From assembly GCA_036266155.1 (NCBI GenBank), contig DATANR010000309.1, positions 1 to 37,204 of the forward strand: a stretch of 37,204 bases of DNA, read 5' to 3'. Each line of letters opens with the position of its first letter. The stretch's first letter is position 1. Origin of the DNA: SIAJ01 sp036266155. Lineage in GTDB: Bacteria; Planctomycetota; Planctomycetia; Gemmatales; Gemmataceae. Positions 7,716-16,900 of this stretch are shown piece by piece. Below the pieces are notes generated by a model. It was not told the DNA's origin. It worked only from the letters and a program-made list of their open reading frames with translations, and did not search any database. Made by a program: the position numbers and the translations under genes.

Positions 7716-9923
7716 TCACTCAGTAACGAGGACGAGGACCGCGAAGGCCCCGACGGGATAGCGGCTACCGGCGGCAATGAGCTTGCCGGACGCTTCATCG
7801 TCGACGATGTCGTCGGGGCTTGGGAGGCCGGTGTCGGCGACGCGGCGCCAGCGCTTGCCTTGCGGGCTACCCGGGATCAGAAACGCCGTCGCCACATCGT
7901 CGCCGTTGATGGCGATATAGATGTCAGCATCGCGGCCGGTCGGCAACACGTCGTCGCGGCCGGTGAAGCGGCCGTCGATGGTCAGGGCAATGATGCGCGA
8001 CTCGGCCGAGAAGTCCGGGGCGTTCGGCTCCGTGCCATGCCAGTAGAGATCGGCGAGGCCAGCGAGCGACGGCGGCAATGGTGGCGTCTTGGAGCCCAGG
8101 CGTTTGAGCGGTCCGCTGTCGCCGCTCGTCGGCGGCTGGGCGACCTCGGGCTTGGCGAACTCGCCCTTGAAGAAGTCCTTGCGCCGTAGGGCGGGATGCC
8201 GTTTGCGGAATTGAATCATTTCGCGGACGAAGCGTAGGAACTCCTTGTTCGTTTCCGCGAGTTTCCAGTCGACCCAGCTAATCTCGTTGTCCTGACACCA
8301 GGCGTTGTTGTTGCCCTTCTGCGTGCGCAGGAACTCGTCGCCGGCCGTCATCATCGGCAAGCCTTGCGAGAGCATCAATGTCGCCATGATGTTCTTGGCC
8401 TGTCGGATGCGCAGTCCGAGCACGGCGGGGTCGGTCGTTTCGCCTTCAAGGCCGCAGTTCCAGGAATGGTTCTCGTCCCAGCCGTCGCGATTGCCTTCGC
8501 CGTTCTCTTCGTTGTGTTTCTGGTTGTAACTGACGAGGTCCCACAACGTGAACCCGTCATGACAGGTGACGTAGTTGACCGAGTGCCGCGGGAGGCGACC
8601 GTTCCACTGATAGAGGTCCGATGAGCCAGTCAGGCGTGTGCACAGCGCGCCGACGGTGTCCGCGTCGCCGCGCCAGAAGCGCCGGACGTCATCGCGGTAG
8701 CGGCCGTTCCATTCGCTCCAGCGATCGCCGAACGGGAACTTGCCCACTTGATACAGCCCGGCCGCATCCCACGGCTCGGCGACGAGCTTGGTGCCGCGGA
8801 GCACGCCATCCTCCGCGATCTCATCGATGACCGGCGGGTCGGCGACGACCTCACCCTTCTGATTGCGGCCAAAGATGCTCGCGAGATCGAAGCGCAAGCC
8901 GTCGACGTGCATGTCGCCGACCCAGAAGCGCAGGCACTGCATCATCAGATCGCGGACGATCGGATGGTTGCAGTTCATGGTGTTGCCGACGCCGGTGAAA
9001 TTCTGGTAGCGGCCGTCCTCCGTGAGCATGTAGTAGATGTTGTTGTCGAGCCCACGGAAGGAGTAGGTGCGCCCGCGGTCGTCGCCTTCACCCGTATGGT
9101 TGAAGACAACGTCGAGCCAGACCTCGATGCCGGCCCGATGGAAGGCCTGCACCATGTCACGGAACTCATGGAGTTGGCCGTGCGCGCCCGCCGACGCCGC
9201 GTATGACGCCTTCGTGGCCGCGAACGCGATCGTGTTGTAGCCCCAGAGATTGCGGTTCCGCTCGCCGGTCTTCGGGTTGATGAAGGGGCAGTCGTTTTCG
9301 TCGAATTCGTGGATCGGCAGCAGTTCGACGGCCGTGACGCCGAGCCACTTCAGGTACGGGATTTTCTCTGCGAGCCCGGCAAATGTGCCGGGTTTGGAAA
9401 CGGCCGACGACGGATGGCACGTGAACCCGCGGACGTGCAGTTCGTAGACGATGGTCTCTTCCTGCGGCACGAGCAGCGGCGTGTCGTCGCCCCAGTCATA
9501 ACGCGGGCCGCGGAAATAGACGCTGCGCCGCGATGTGCAATGCTTGTCGTCTTCACAGCCGGCGCCCCACACGGCGCCATCGCTGAGCAACGGCGAAGCG
9601 GGATCGAGCAGGATCTTCGCCGGATCATAGCGGTGGCCGTCGCCGGCGGGACCATTGACTTTGAAGCCGTAGCGAAAACCCTGATGTGGAAGGCCCGTGA
9701 TTAGGATGTGCCAGTGGTCACCGGTGCGATGCAGCCGGGGGTCGAGGGCAATCTCGGTAAGCGGCGCATCGCCGCCGTCGAGTTGCTGAACGACGAGCGT
9801 GACGGCCGTCCCATGACGACAGAGCAGCGCGAAGTTCAGCCCGTCGTGCGCGGTGGAAACACCAAGCGGAAGCGGCCGGCCGCGGGAAGTTTTTAGGGTC
9901 GGGGGGATCGAGTTGGATGTCAC
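7716..9923 (-). CDS. glgX: GlgX-type glycogen debranching enzyme (GH13)
   Basis: 735 residues from GTG 9923, which has GGAG 11 nt upstream; a TTG at 9971 would add 16 residues. An N-terminal CBM48-like domain (GRPLPLGVSTAHDGLNFAL, about residues 13-110) precedes the GH13 barrel. All GH13 motifs are visible: DVVFNHTGEG (region I), the nucleophile D346 in HVDGLRFDLA, the acid/base E383 in LVAEPWDAAG, and the transition-state stabiliser D456 in TCHDGFTLWD. The family hydrolyses alpha-1,6 branch points of phosphorylase-limit glycogen; TreX-type relatives also transfer. Length fits the usual 650-750. It is the last gene of a run with the Rpn-like protein and the TPR membrane protein. No other glycogen or trehalose gene is in the window, so the operon says little about the pathway. 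Cytosolic; no signal peptide. Confidence 0.95.
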   Translation of the reverse strand: MTSNSIPPTLKTSRGRPLPLGVSTAHDGLNFALLCRHGTAVTLVVQQLDGGDAPLTEIALDPRLHRTGDHWHILITGLPHQGFRYGFKVNGPAGDGHRYDPAKILLDPASPLLSDGAVWGAGCEDDKHCTSRRSVYFRGPRYDWGDDTPLLVPQEETIVYELHVRGFTCHPSSAVSKPGTFAGLAEKIPYLKWLGVTAVELLPIHEFDENDCPFINPKTGERNRNLWGYNTIAFAATKASYAASAGAHGQLHEFRDMVQAFHRAGIEVWLDVVFNHTGEGDDRGRTYSFRGLDNNIYYMLTEDGRYQNFTGVGNTMNCNHPIVRDLMMQCLRFWVGDMHVDGLRFDLASIFGRNQKGEVVADPPVIDEIAEDGVLRGTKLVAEPWDAAGLYQVGKFPFGDRWSEWNGRYRDDVRRFWRGDADTVGALCTRLTGSSDLYQWNGRLPRHSVNYVTCHDGFTLWDLVSYNQKHNEENGEGNRDGWDENHSWNCGLEGETTDPAVLGLRIRQAKNIMATLMLSQGLPMMTAGDEFLRTQKGNNNAWCQDNEISWVDWKLAETNKEFLRFVREMIQFRKRHPALRRKDFFKGEFAKPEVAQPPTSGDSGPLKRLGSKTPPLPPSLAGLADLYWHGTEPNAPDFSAESRIIALTIDGRFTGRDDVLPTGRDADIYIAINGDDVATAFLIPGSPQGKRWRRVADTGLPSPDDIVDDEASGKLIAAGSRYPVGAFAVLVLVTE

Positions 9924-9971
9924 TGAGCGAATAGCTCCGTCCAGGAAGCAAACGTCGAGGTGTCGGTCCAA

Positions 9972-10868
9972 TCATTCTGCAAGCAGCGCTTGCCAACTGT
10001 CTACGTCCAATACGCGATCGCGCAATCGATGCAGCAGGTTGAGATCATTCGTAACTCGGATGAATTGTTCGGCGTCGACTGTCGGTTGGCCAAAGCGCTT
10101 TGTGCCCAGTGTCAGCACCGAATCGCGTGCTTCCTCGACACGCCCCTCGTTGCGGCCTTCGTTGCGGCCTTCATTGCGGCCTTCATTGCGGCCTTCATTG
10201 CGAAACAAATTCGCAAACGGCGTCTTGGACACATCGGGAATCGCCATGAAGTCTCTCCAACTTTCGATCGCTGCTTCATCATATCGAAGAGCAAGCAACT
10301 GCAGACATGCTTCCCAAAGCGTGTCGGCACGCGCTCGCGAAACTTCGCGATAGGCTCGACCGTGTACTTCTAACAGTACACGAGGAACCTCGGATTGGTC
10401 AACAGCGGACACCGGTGCGAATGGTGCCAGCGCCAACGGACCACGCAAAAACTGCTGAACCGCCTGCTCCCAAACCCGCACGACATGGAAAGGAAATCCC
10501 CAGTCCTTCCCCAACCGGTCCGGCTGCGCAAAGGCCCCAGTCATCGCCGATGTGTTAGCGTCTGGCCGTAACAAGACGATTGCGCACGATACTGGCAGCC
10601 GGTGCCTGTGGCGCAGGAGCGCATACCGTCGCAGGAGATCGAACGGCATGTCCCCGTCCCAACCCGCTTGCAACTCAATCATCAATAGCCACGGCTCAGA
10701 ATCATCCACGCGGATCACCTTGTCCGTCGCCGTCGAGACGGTAGCCGAGAGGTCGGCGTCAATGACATGAACCAGTTCCGGCGGCCGCGGTTGGCCGAGA
10801 AAGGCCAGCCAGTCGGCGGGGGCCATTTCCACCAGTTCCTTGGCTGCCGCATCGAATGGGGTCGCCAT
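9972..10868 (-). CDS. Rpn/PD-(D/E)XK-like nuclease family protein (YhgA/DUF4351-type)
   Basis: 298 residues from ATG 10868, which overlaps the TAA of the upstream TPR gene by one base (TAATG), so translation is coupled. The N-terminal part resembles Rpn (recombination-promoting nuclease, 'putative transposase') proteins: D49, then WLLMIELQ with E65 and Q67, followed by MPFDLLRRYALLRHRH, fit a PD-(D/E)XK core. A WEACLQLLALRYDEA helix region follows. Residues 224-243 are five NEGR units in a row, encoded by a 12-bp tandem repeat; such charged repeats are common in this family. Known Rpn members have DNA endonuclease activity and some act in phage defence. Substrate here is unknown. It lies between the TPR membrane protein and glgX, with 48 bp to the latter. 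Confidence 0.75.
   Translation of the reverse strand: MATPFDAAAKELVEMAPADWLAFLGQPRPPELVHVIDADLSATVSTATDKVIRVDDSEPWLLMIELQAGWDGDMPFDLLRRYALLRHRHRLPVSCAIVLLRPDANTSAMTGAFAQPDRLGKDWGFPFHVVRVWEQAVQQFLRGPLALAPFAPVSAVDQSEVPRVLLEVHGRAYREVSRARADTLWEACLQLLALRYDEAAIESWRDFMAIPDVSKTPFANLFRNEGRNEGRNEGRNEGRNEGRVEEARDSVLTLGTKRFGQPTVDAEQFIRVTNDLNLLHRLRDRVLDVDSWQALLAE
10140..10199 (-). repeat. 12-bp in-frame tandem repeat, 5 units (NEGR x5)
   Basis: Five 12-bp units, seen on the plus strand as GCGGCCTTCATT-type units, encode Asn-Glu-Gly-Arg repeatedly inside the Rpn-like gene. The three units nearest 10199 are nearly identical, while the last (10140-10151) has drifted in its third codon positions. Unit length is a multiple of three, so expansion or contraction by slippage would keep the frame. 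Confidence 0.9.
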
Positions 10869-13342
10869 TACGCGGTCTCCGAACCACTCGGTGCGCTCCG
10901 CTCCTTGAGCCGGCGAATACCCTCCTCGGCGTCCCAACGGATCGGGTTGTCCTCGAATGCTGCTGCCTGACGGTAGAACTTCATGGCCTGCCCAACGTCG
11001 CCTTTCGCTTCGTGCGCCCGCCCCAGATCGTAGAGCGTCCGCGCGCCGCTCTTTTCAGAATCGAGGAACTCCGTCAGACACTCGATCGCCAGGTCGGCGC
11101 GGTTGTAGTCGTCGAGGTACATCGTTCCAAGTTGACGAATCGTCCACTCGCGGGCCTCACGCTCCTCACCGCCGGACGACTTCATCTCGCGAACGTCTTC
11201 CAGCAGTCGCGTCCCTTCGTCGCGCTCACCGCGACGTAGGTGGCAGCGGGCCATCTGCACGTTGGCCACGAGATTCTTCGGCTCCATCAACACGGCCAAC
11301 TTCGCGAGATGCGTAGCCCAGTCGAGCATTTCCAGGTCGGAGGCGCTTGAATCGAGAAGCTGTTTGGCTTTCTTGACGCAGTACTTCACGTCGAAGTGGC
11401 CACGAACCTCGTCGATGCGTGTCTTTAGTTCCGCGGGATCGACCGAGTAGTAGTAACGGTCCTTCCGCGTCATCAGGTCGGCGTCGGTCCCCCGGGTGAG
11501 CGCATCCTCATTGATCCGCAGGGCGTTCATGACCTGGCCGTCGTTCTCGTACATCTGCGCCAGCGAGCGCAGGGTCTCCTTGCCGCTCCCCTCGAAATGC
11601 GCATAGAGCGAATAATTGTGAATGGCCTCCTTCCATTCCTTGGCGGCGGCGGCCTCCTCGGCGAGCTTCCTGATCGTGGCGAAGTAGATCGTCTTCTGGT
11701 CGGGCGCCAAGTTCTCCGGGCCAACCGCCTGGCCGAACTCACGGACGCGCTTGCGATAGCGCTGGGCCTCGCCCGCGTCGCCGTTCTTGTCGGCAACCTC
11801 CGCGAGTTTTTGAAATAGCCCCGGCCCGCGCTCTGCCTGGCCATGTGCGGCCATCTTGATCAACAAGGCGCCACGCCGCCACGTGTCCGGCGACTCCAAC
11901 ATCGGCAAACCGACCTCTTCGACAAAGCTGTAAGGGAAGTCCGCCAGCGGCCCCCCGGCCGCGGCGTTCGCATACTCCTGCTCGGTCAACGCATCGACCA
12001 ACTCAGCCCGAAAGCTCGCGACTGCCGGGTCCGCACCTTGACCAAGCTGCCGTTGAACAGCCCGCAGGGCCTCCACGTGTCGACCCGGCAATGGCAATTG
12101 CACGTCACCGACGCGGCGCTTGAGTTCCGGATGAGTTCGCAAGGCGAGCTGCCAGGCGTCGAACAGAATCGAATCGCGATAGCGATCCCCGGCCGGCCAC
12201 GCGGATGGATCGAGCAGCGTGCCGAGCCGTTCGACGGCCGCGTCCAAGTTACGAGCATGTGTGTCGGCCACCGCCTTGTAGTAATCCGTCGTCGGCTTGA
12301 GCTTCGACCATTGGCCCGCGACGAAATCCAACAGCGCGTTCGCCTCGCGGAGTTGGGTCGCACTTGGCGGCCCGGCGAGCAGCATGTTCGCCGCCTCGGT
12401 CACGACCAGTGTCGGATTCAGCATCGCCCGCGTCTCCGCATCGAGTTTGTCGAGCTGGAGCCCGCGGTGAATTCGCGCCATGCCGTGACGTGCGAGCTGG
12501 TGGCGCGGATTCAGTTGCAGGGCCCGATCATACGCGGCGAGCGCATCCTTCACCCGTCCAACCTCTGTATGCCCATAGCCGCGCAGCGCGTGCTTGAACA
12601 CGCGCAACGGACGCAACACCCGCAATGTGTAGATGCAGTAGATGCCCACCGGCAGCAACGTGCCGAGCGCCGGCATCCGCTCCGGGAACTTGACCAGGGC
12701 CATGCCCAGCCCGAGCGTCGCGCACAGGGCCGCGATCTCGGCTTCGGATTCCTCGGCCATGCCGCAGAAGATCAGCAAGTAGAAGAACGGGATGCCGAGC
12801 AGCAAGTGGACGCCGAAGAGCATCTGCTGCTGCGGGTCGCCGAGCAGGTTTGAGTCTTCGAGCCAGTAATAAATGACGACGCCGACGGCCGCGCACAAGA
12901 TCGCGGTGATGCCGAGCCGATACAGCGGGTTCGGAATCTGCTTCAGTTCGCCGAGGCCGTAGCCGAAGAGCGCACCGCCCAGCACGCAATAGCCGAGGAT
13001 ATTCGCCTCCGGCGGCAGATTGTCGTGTCCGCCGGCCGCCAGCGCTTTGAGATAGAGGTAGTCGACCGCCGCCCCGCCGAGGCCGAGGATGATGCCGGCG
13101 TACATCAGAAATGGGTTTTCGAGAAGCAGGAAGAGCAGGAACCCGACCGGGTTGCGGCCAAGGCCCTTGATGTCGCGGAATTGCCGGCCCGCCGCCAGCA
13201 CGAGCGCGGCCAGGAACCCGCCGACGAGCCAGAGCGCAGCCCGCCCCGTGGCTGGCCAGTCCATGTCTTTCTGGAGAGACACGAACAGCAACAGGCCGAG
13301 GAAAACGCCTTTGAGGATGTATTCGGACTTGGCCCAGCGCAT
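10868..13342 (-). CDS. Polytopic membrane protein with TPR repeats
   Basis: 824 residues from ATG 13342, with GGAG 5 nt upstream. About eight hydrophobic segments fill residues 8-240, for example ILKGVFLGLLLFVSLQ, ALWLVGGFLAALVLAAG, LMYAGIILGLGGAAVDYLYL and LLLGIPFFYLLIFCGM. A long soluble helical part follows. TPR-like units are seen at about 245-285 (GRVKDALAAYDRALQLNPRH) and in the C-terminal half: KEWKEAIHNYSLYAHFEG, LAVLMEPKNLVANVQMARC and TLYDLGRAHEAKGDVGQAM. This is a membrane-anchored cytoplasmic (or periplasmic) protein-interaction platform; I recognise no enzyme domain. It is first in the run with the Rpn-like gene (1-bp overlap) and glgX. Function unknown. Confidence 0.85.
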   Translation of the reverse strand: MRWAKSEYILKGVFLGLLLFVSLQKDMDWPATGRAALWLVGGFLAALVLAAGRQFRDIKGLGRNPVGFLLFLLLENPFLMYAGIILGLGGAAVDYLYLKALAAGGHDNLPPEANILGYCVLGGALFGYGLGELKQIPNPLYRLGITAILCAAVGVVIYYWLEDSNLLGDPQQQMLFGVHLLLGIPFFYLLIFCGMAEESEAEIAALCATLGLGMALVKFPERMPALGTLLPVGIYCIYTLRVLRPLRVFKHALRGYGHTEVGRVKDALAAYDRALQLNPRHQLARHGMARIHRGLQLDKLDAETRAMLNPTLVVTEAANMLLAGPPSATQLREANALLDFVAGQWSKLKPTTDYYKAVADTHARNLDAAVERLGTLLDPSAWPAGDRYRDSILFDAWQLALRTHPELKRRVGDVQLPLPGRHVEALRAVQRQLGQGADPAVASFRAELVDALTEQEYANAAAGGPLADFPYSFVEEVGLPMLESPDTWRRGALLIKMAAHGQAERGPGLFQKLAEVADKNGDAGEAQRYRKRVREFGQAVGPENLAPDQKTIYFATIRKLAEEAAAAKEWKEAIHNYSLYAHFEGSGKETLRSLAQMYENDGQVMNALRINEDALTRGTDADLMTRKDRYYYSVDPAELKTRIDEVRGHFDVKYCVKKAKQLLDSSASDLEMLDWATHLAKLAVLMEPKNLVANVQMARCHLRRGERDEGTRLLEDVREMKSSGGEEREAREWTIRQLGTMYLDDYNRADLAIECLTEFLDSEKSGARTLYDLGRAHEAKGDVGQAMKFYRQAAAFEDNPIRWDAEEGIRRLKERSAPSGSETA

Positions 13343-13513
13343 GGCGGGCTCCGGTGCGGGTGTGGGATGGAATCAGATTAGCGGGATCGGCCGCCCCCAA
13401 ACAACGGGCGACCGGTTAGCGCGCCGAAGGTAGCGCGGGAAGGGTCTGCGGTTTAGCCTAGTGTCGCTGGGAGCGATGTCAACGCGCCCGGAATCGTCCG
13501 ACTGCTGGTTGCG

Positions 13514-13645
13514 GACTTGAACCTCTTGGCGACGATGCGCGGTCACGGCCCGAGCGACGTCCGCGCTCTGGCCTTCGCCCCCGACGGCCGAACCCTCGCC
13601 GCCGCCGTGCACGACGGCCCGATCCGCCTCTGGTGCGCCAGATGA
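13514..13645 (+). pseudogene. WD40-repeat gene relic
   Basis: In one plus-strand frame ending at TGA 13643-13645 the translation gives LLATMRGHGPSDVRALAF, then APDGRTLAAAVHDG and PIRLWCAR: one almost complete WD40 blade with the GH, SPDGxxLA-like and IRLW elements in order. The frame is closed by a TAG at 13454-13456 and no start or ribosome binding site precedes the blade. It is therefore best read as the last blade of a destroyed WD40 gene whose upstream part has been lost. Confidence 0.6.
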
Positions 13646-13679
13646 GAGCGCACTGCCGGTAACACGTGCGTCGCCAGAG

Positions 13680-13711
13680 TTGAGAGATGGCCAAATTGAG
13701 AGATGGCCAAA
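13680..13711. repeat. Exact 16-bp direct repeat (2 copies)
   Basis: TTGAGAGATGGCCAAA occurs twice back to back (13680-13695 and 13696-13711). A near-complement, TTGACCATCTCTC, follows at 13724-13736, so the second copy can also fold with it. Confidence 0.85.
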
Positions 13712-13736
13712 CACACACCGGGGTTGACCATCTCTC
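13698..13736. terminator. Imperfect hairpin downstream of the yhaO-yhaN-like operon
   Basis: GAGAGATGGCCAA and TTGACCATCTCTC pair over 13 positions with one mismatch, around a 13-nt loop rich in CA and G. It is downstream of the minus-strand YhaN-like gene (about 230 bp after its stop). There is no long U tract, so a terminator role is only possible; it may be a remnant repeat. Confidence 0.35.
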
Positions 13737-13969
13737 CCTTAGAAAACAGTCACTAATTGCCTAATTGGAAAGGAGATGCGTCGAAAAATCGACATTTCAC
13801 TTCTAGCGCCAGGAACCCTCGGAATTGACTGGCAACGGCGCGATTCCAGCCAAATCGTGGCGTTGGATGCAATGAAATGCAAGGCATTGCGGCCTGAAAG
13901 GAGCGTCGACTTCATCGGCTCTCTTCGCAAATCACGAGATGGCGGCGTGACATTCAAGTTTTTACATCG

Positions 13970-16900
13970 TCAACACAACTCGTGGATTCCAGCGTCGGAA
14001 TCAACCTCGCGGGCGAACTGAACGACATGCCGATGATGCGTGAAGATGAGTACTTGCGTTTTTTTCGCCAGTTCGGCGAGGCAAGCCAAGGTTGAACGAG
14101 TTCGCTTATCATCGAAGTTGATGAGTGCATCATCAACGATGAGGGGAAATGGCCCGCGTTCGGCTAGGTGGTTATCGATACCCGCCAGGCGCAATGCCAA
14201 GAACAGCTGATCGCGTGTGCCGTCGGATAGGCCATCCACGCTCACCCGAGAATCAGCACGAGAGTCTTCGCTCCGAACCGCCTTCAACACGTCTTTACCT
14301 TCCTCGTTGTCGATGTCGAGCCCTGCAAATGCTCCATCCGTTAGAGTTTTGAAGCAGCTGCCGGCCTTTGTGAGCATGTTGTCTTGGTTCTTCTGCCGAT
14401 ACTGCTCCTTCGCCTTTTCGATTGCCATGCGCGCGAGATGGATTGCAGCGAATTCGATCACGCGATCTTGTAGGCGACTGCCGACCAACGCCGCCTGCTG
14501 GTGGGCCGCCGCTGCATCGTCGGATGCTCGTTGATACTTATCCAGATCTGACTTCGCATCCTTCGCCAGCGACTCGGCCGTTGAAATCTCGTTGTCCAGA
14601 CGTCGTTGCGCCTCCTCCAATTCCAACAATTTCTCCTCGATTCCATTGGCATGTTCGCGCGCAGCGGCGATCAACTCCACCATCGATTCGCCGATCAAGT
14701 TCTTCGAGAGAATTTGTTCCAACTCGGCAACCCGTTTGCCGACCTCCGAGCGCTTTCTAGCTCGCTGAATTGCATCGGGAAGTTCATCGATGATGGCAAC
14801 GCCAGCCTGCACCCGCAGCGCTTCGAGATGGGCTTCTGCTTTGTCGAACGATGATTTTTCCTTGGCCTCCTTCTTTTCCTCTACGCCAATTTGCTTGGTC
14901 ACTTCATCTCGGCGAGTTCGGAAGTCCCTTGCCTTTTGCAGGCGAACCTCCAAGTCACGATGATCGGCCTCAAGTGTCTCCTCGGTCGTCGCCCGTGCAG
15001 CACTATCAATTCCTTGACGCACGGCATTCAGTCGCGTGATGAGCTTAACTCTTTCTGCATCAATTTCGCGAACTCGCGCGGCTTTGATTCTCGCATCCTT
15101 GAGGAGATCGTGCATTTTCTCCTGCTGTTGAACATAGTTTTGCACAGTCGAAACACTGGGGTTAGGGTCGCTCAGCCGCAAGGACGCAACGGCCGCGGCC
15201 CAATCACCAACCCATTTTTCCTGCGTCGATGTTGCTTGCGAGAGTCGACGTTCAGCTTTCGCAATGTCGTCGTTCGTTCGGTCAATTGCGTCTCGCAATC
15301 GCTTTACTTCGGACTTCGATTCACGCGTGCGGTTGATCTTCGATTGTGCCCGGTCGATGGCCTCGGCCAAGGTCGCGAACTCACCCTCAAGTGCGCACTC
15401 GACCACGACCTGTTCCCGAAGCCCGTTGATTCGATCCCATTCCCTGTCATTGACCCCGAGCGACCTTCGGTACTCCGCTCGGCGAAGCGACCAATCGTGC
15501 CAGCGGGTTAGCCAGGCAAGCATAATGTCCGGAGTACGCGGTGCGATACCACTCTCGCTCCAGATAGCAACCCAACACGATTGCACATTCGCGACCGCAT
15601 CGCTCGCCTGCTGTACCTGGTACAGCTGTTTGCGCTGTCGTTCTTGAAGAAGTACAAGTTGCTTGCGGATCGAGTCGACTCGGGCCACGCGGTCCGCTTC
15701 AATTAGTAATCGATCCGCGATGGTGTCGCAGTCGCGAATGCTGGCTTCCGCGGCATCGACCACTTGGCGGCCTGGGGCGTGTCGAGCGATGAACGACGAT
15801 TCGTCCGCGCTTGCAGTTTGTCCGTCCAGACGCCTGCGAACCAGCAGCATGCCACCGTCACGGTCCGTCCTTGCCGTGGCTAGGCTTTCAAAAGTCGGCA
15901 CGGACTGGCCGGCCTCTACCTGAACTAACTGGTTATTTTGTGAGTCAATTTCCGATTCAATCTGTTGCAGTTGTTTGTTCGCATTTGCCAGCACCTCTTT
16001 GGCCGATTTCAACTCGACGGAGGACGCTTCAATCTCCTCGCGAGAAGGTATTCGCAGTTCGGGGACGTTCTCCCAAACACCCGGCACAACGGGATTGAAC
16101 TGCCGAAATTCGTTCTCCAAACGAGTGGCGGATTGTGCCAACTCCTGCTTTTGTTTAGTCGCGTTCTGCTCAAGGGGCCCCAATTTGACGATGGACGCAA
16201 CCAAGGCTTCCCACGCCGACCCATCGGCGACCGGCTCGGATTTGTTCAGTTCTTCACGAAGGCCGGCGAGATCGGCTCGAAGGTCCGCGACAGTTTCCGA
16301 TTCGCGTTCAACTGCCAGAACAACCGCGGAATGACGGTTTGCCAATTCGACGATGTGTTCGCGTTCCTCCAACCGGAGCTTCCAGCCGGCCATTTCGTCC
16401 CAATTTTTTGACCCAGTTAGCTCCCTGTAGATGTCACGCGCAATCCCTTCCTCGCTGATACGAAACGTCTCCGCTTGCCGTCGTTCCTCCCGTTGTTTTT
16501 GGTCCGCGCCGAAGAGTTTGCCCAGCTGCCGAATTTCGTCTTCAAAGATCAAGATTGCATCGGCTGTTGCGGATTCGCCAAGTTGGCTCCGGAGTTCGGC
16601 AAGCTTGTTTTGTGCCTCCGTCAGCCCACTCCTTGCGAGCAGCCGATCGCTAATTAACTTGCGGTGCAATTCGTCAAATTCGGTTGGCAATACCGAATAC
16701 TGTTCCAGTGGTTGGAGTTCTTTCTTCGCTGCCTCTAGTTGTTCGATCGTAGGCAATGCGGCTCGATACCGAGTCAATTGGGCATGTTGGGCGCGAGCCT
16801 TGAGTCTCTGGTCGCGGAGCGCCTTGGCGTGTTCTTCCGTTTTTTCTGCGGCAGAAACTGCTTCCGCGTAGGTTTCCGGCGGGAGCAGGCATTCGCGGAT

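Larger units (their letters stand above)
13343..13969. other. Intergenic gap with WD40 relic, direct repeat and hairpin
   Basis: A 627-bp stretch between the start of the TPR gene and the end of the YhaN-like gene. It contains a plus-strand WD40 gene remnant, a 16-bp direct repeat and an imperfect hairpin, annotated separately. Open frames of 72-81 codons at 13739-13957 (minus) and 13776-14021 (plus) lack a usable ribosome binding site or recognisable content; in the latter AGGAG abuts the ATG directly and the frame runs into the YhaN-like gene. Confidence 0.5.

Noticed and set aside
10140..10199. Possible CRISPR-like array
   Set aside because: It is a 12-bp tandem repeat without spacers, in frame inside a protein gene.
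11843..12853. Long plus-strand open frame opposite the TPR membrane protein gene
   Set aside because: Rich in Arg/His/Gln with no recognisable motifs; it is the mirror of a GC-rich coding strand.
13776..14021. 81-codon plus-strand frame after AGGAG
   Set aside because: The AGGAG abuts the ATG with no spacing and the frame runs into the YhaN-like gene.
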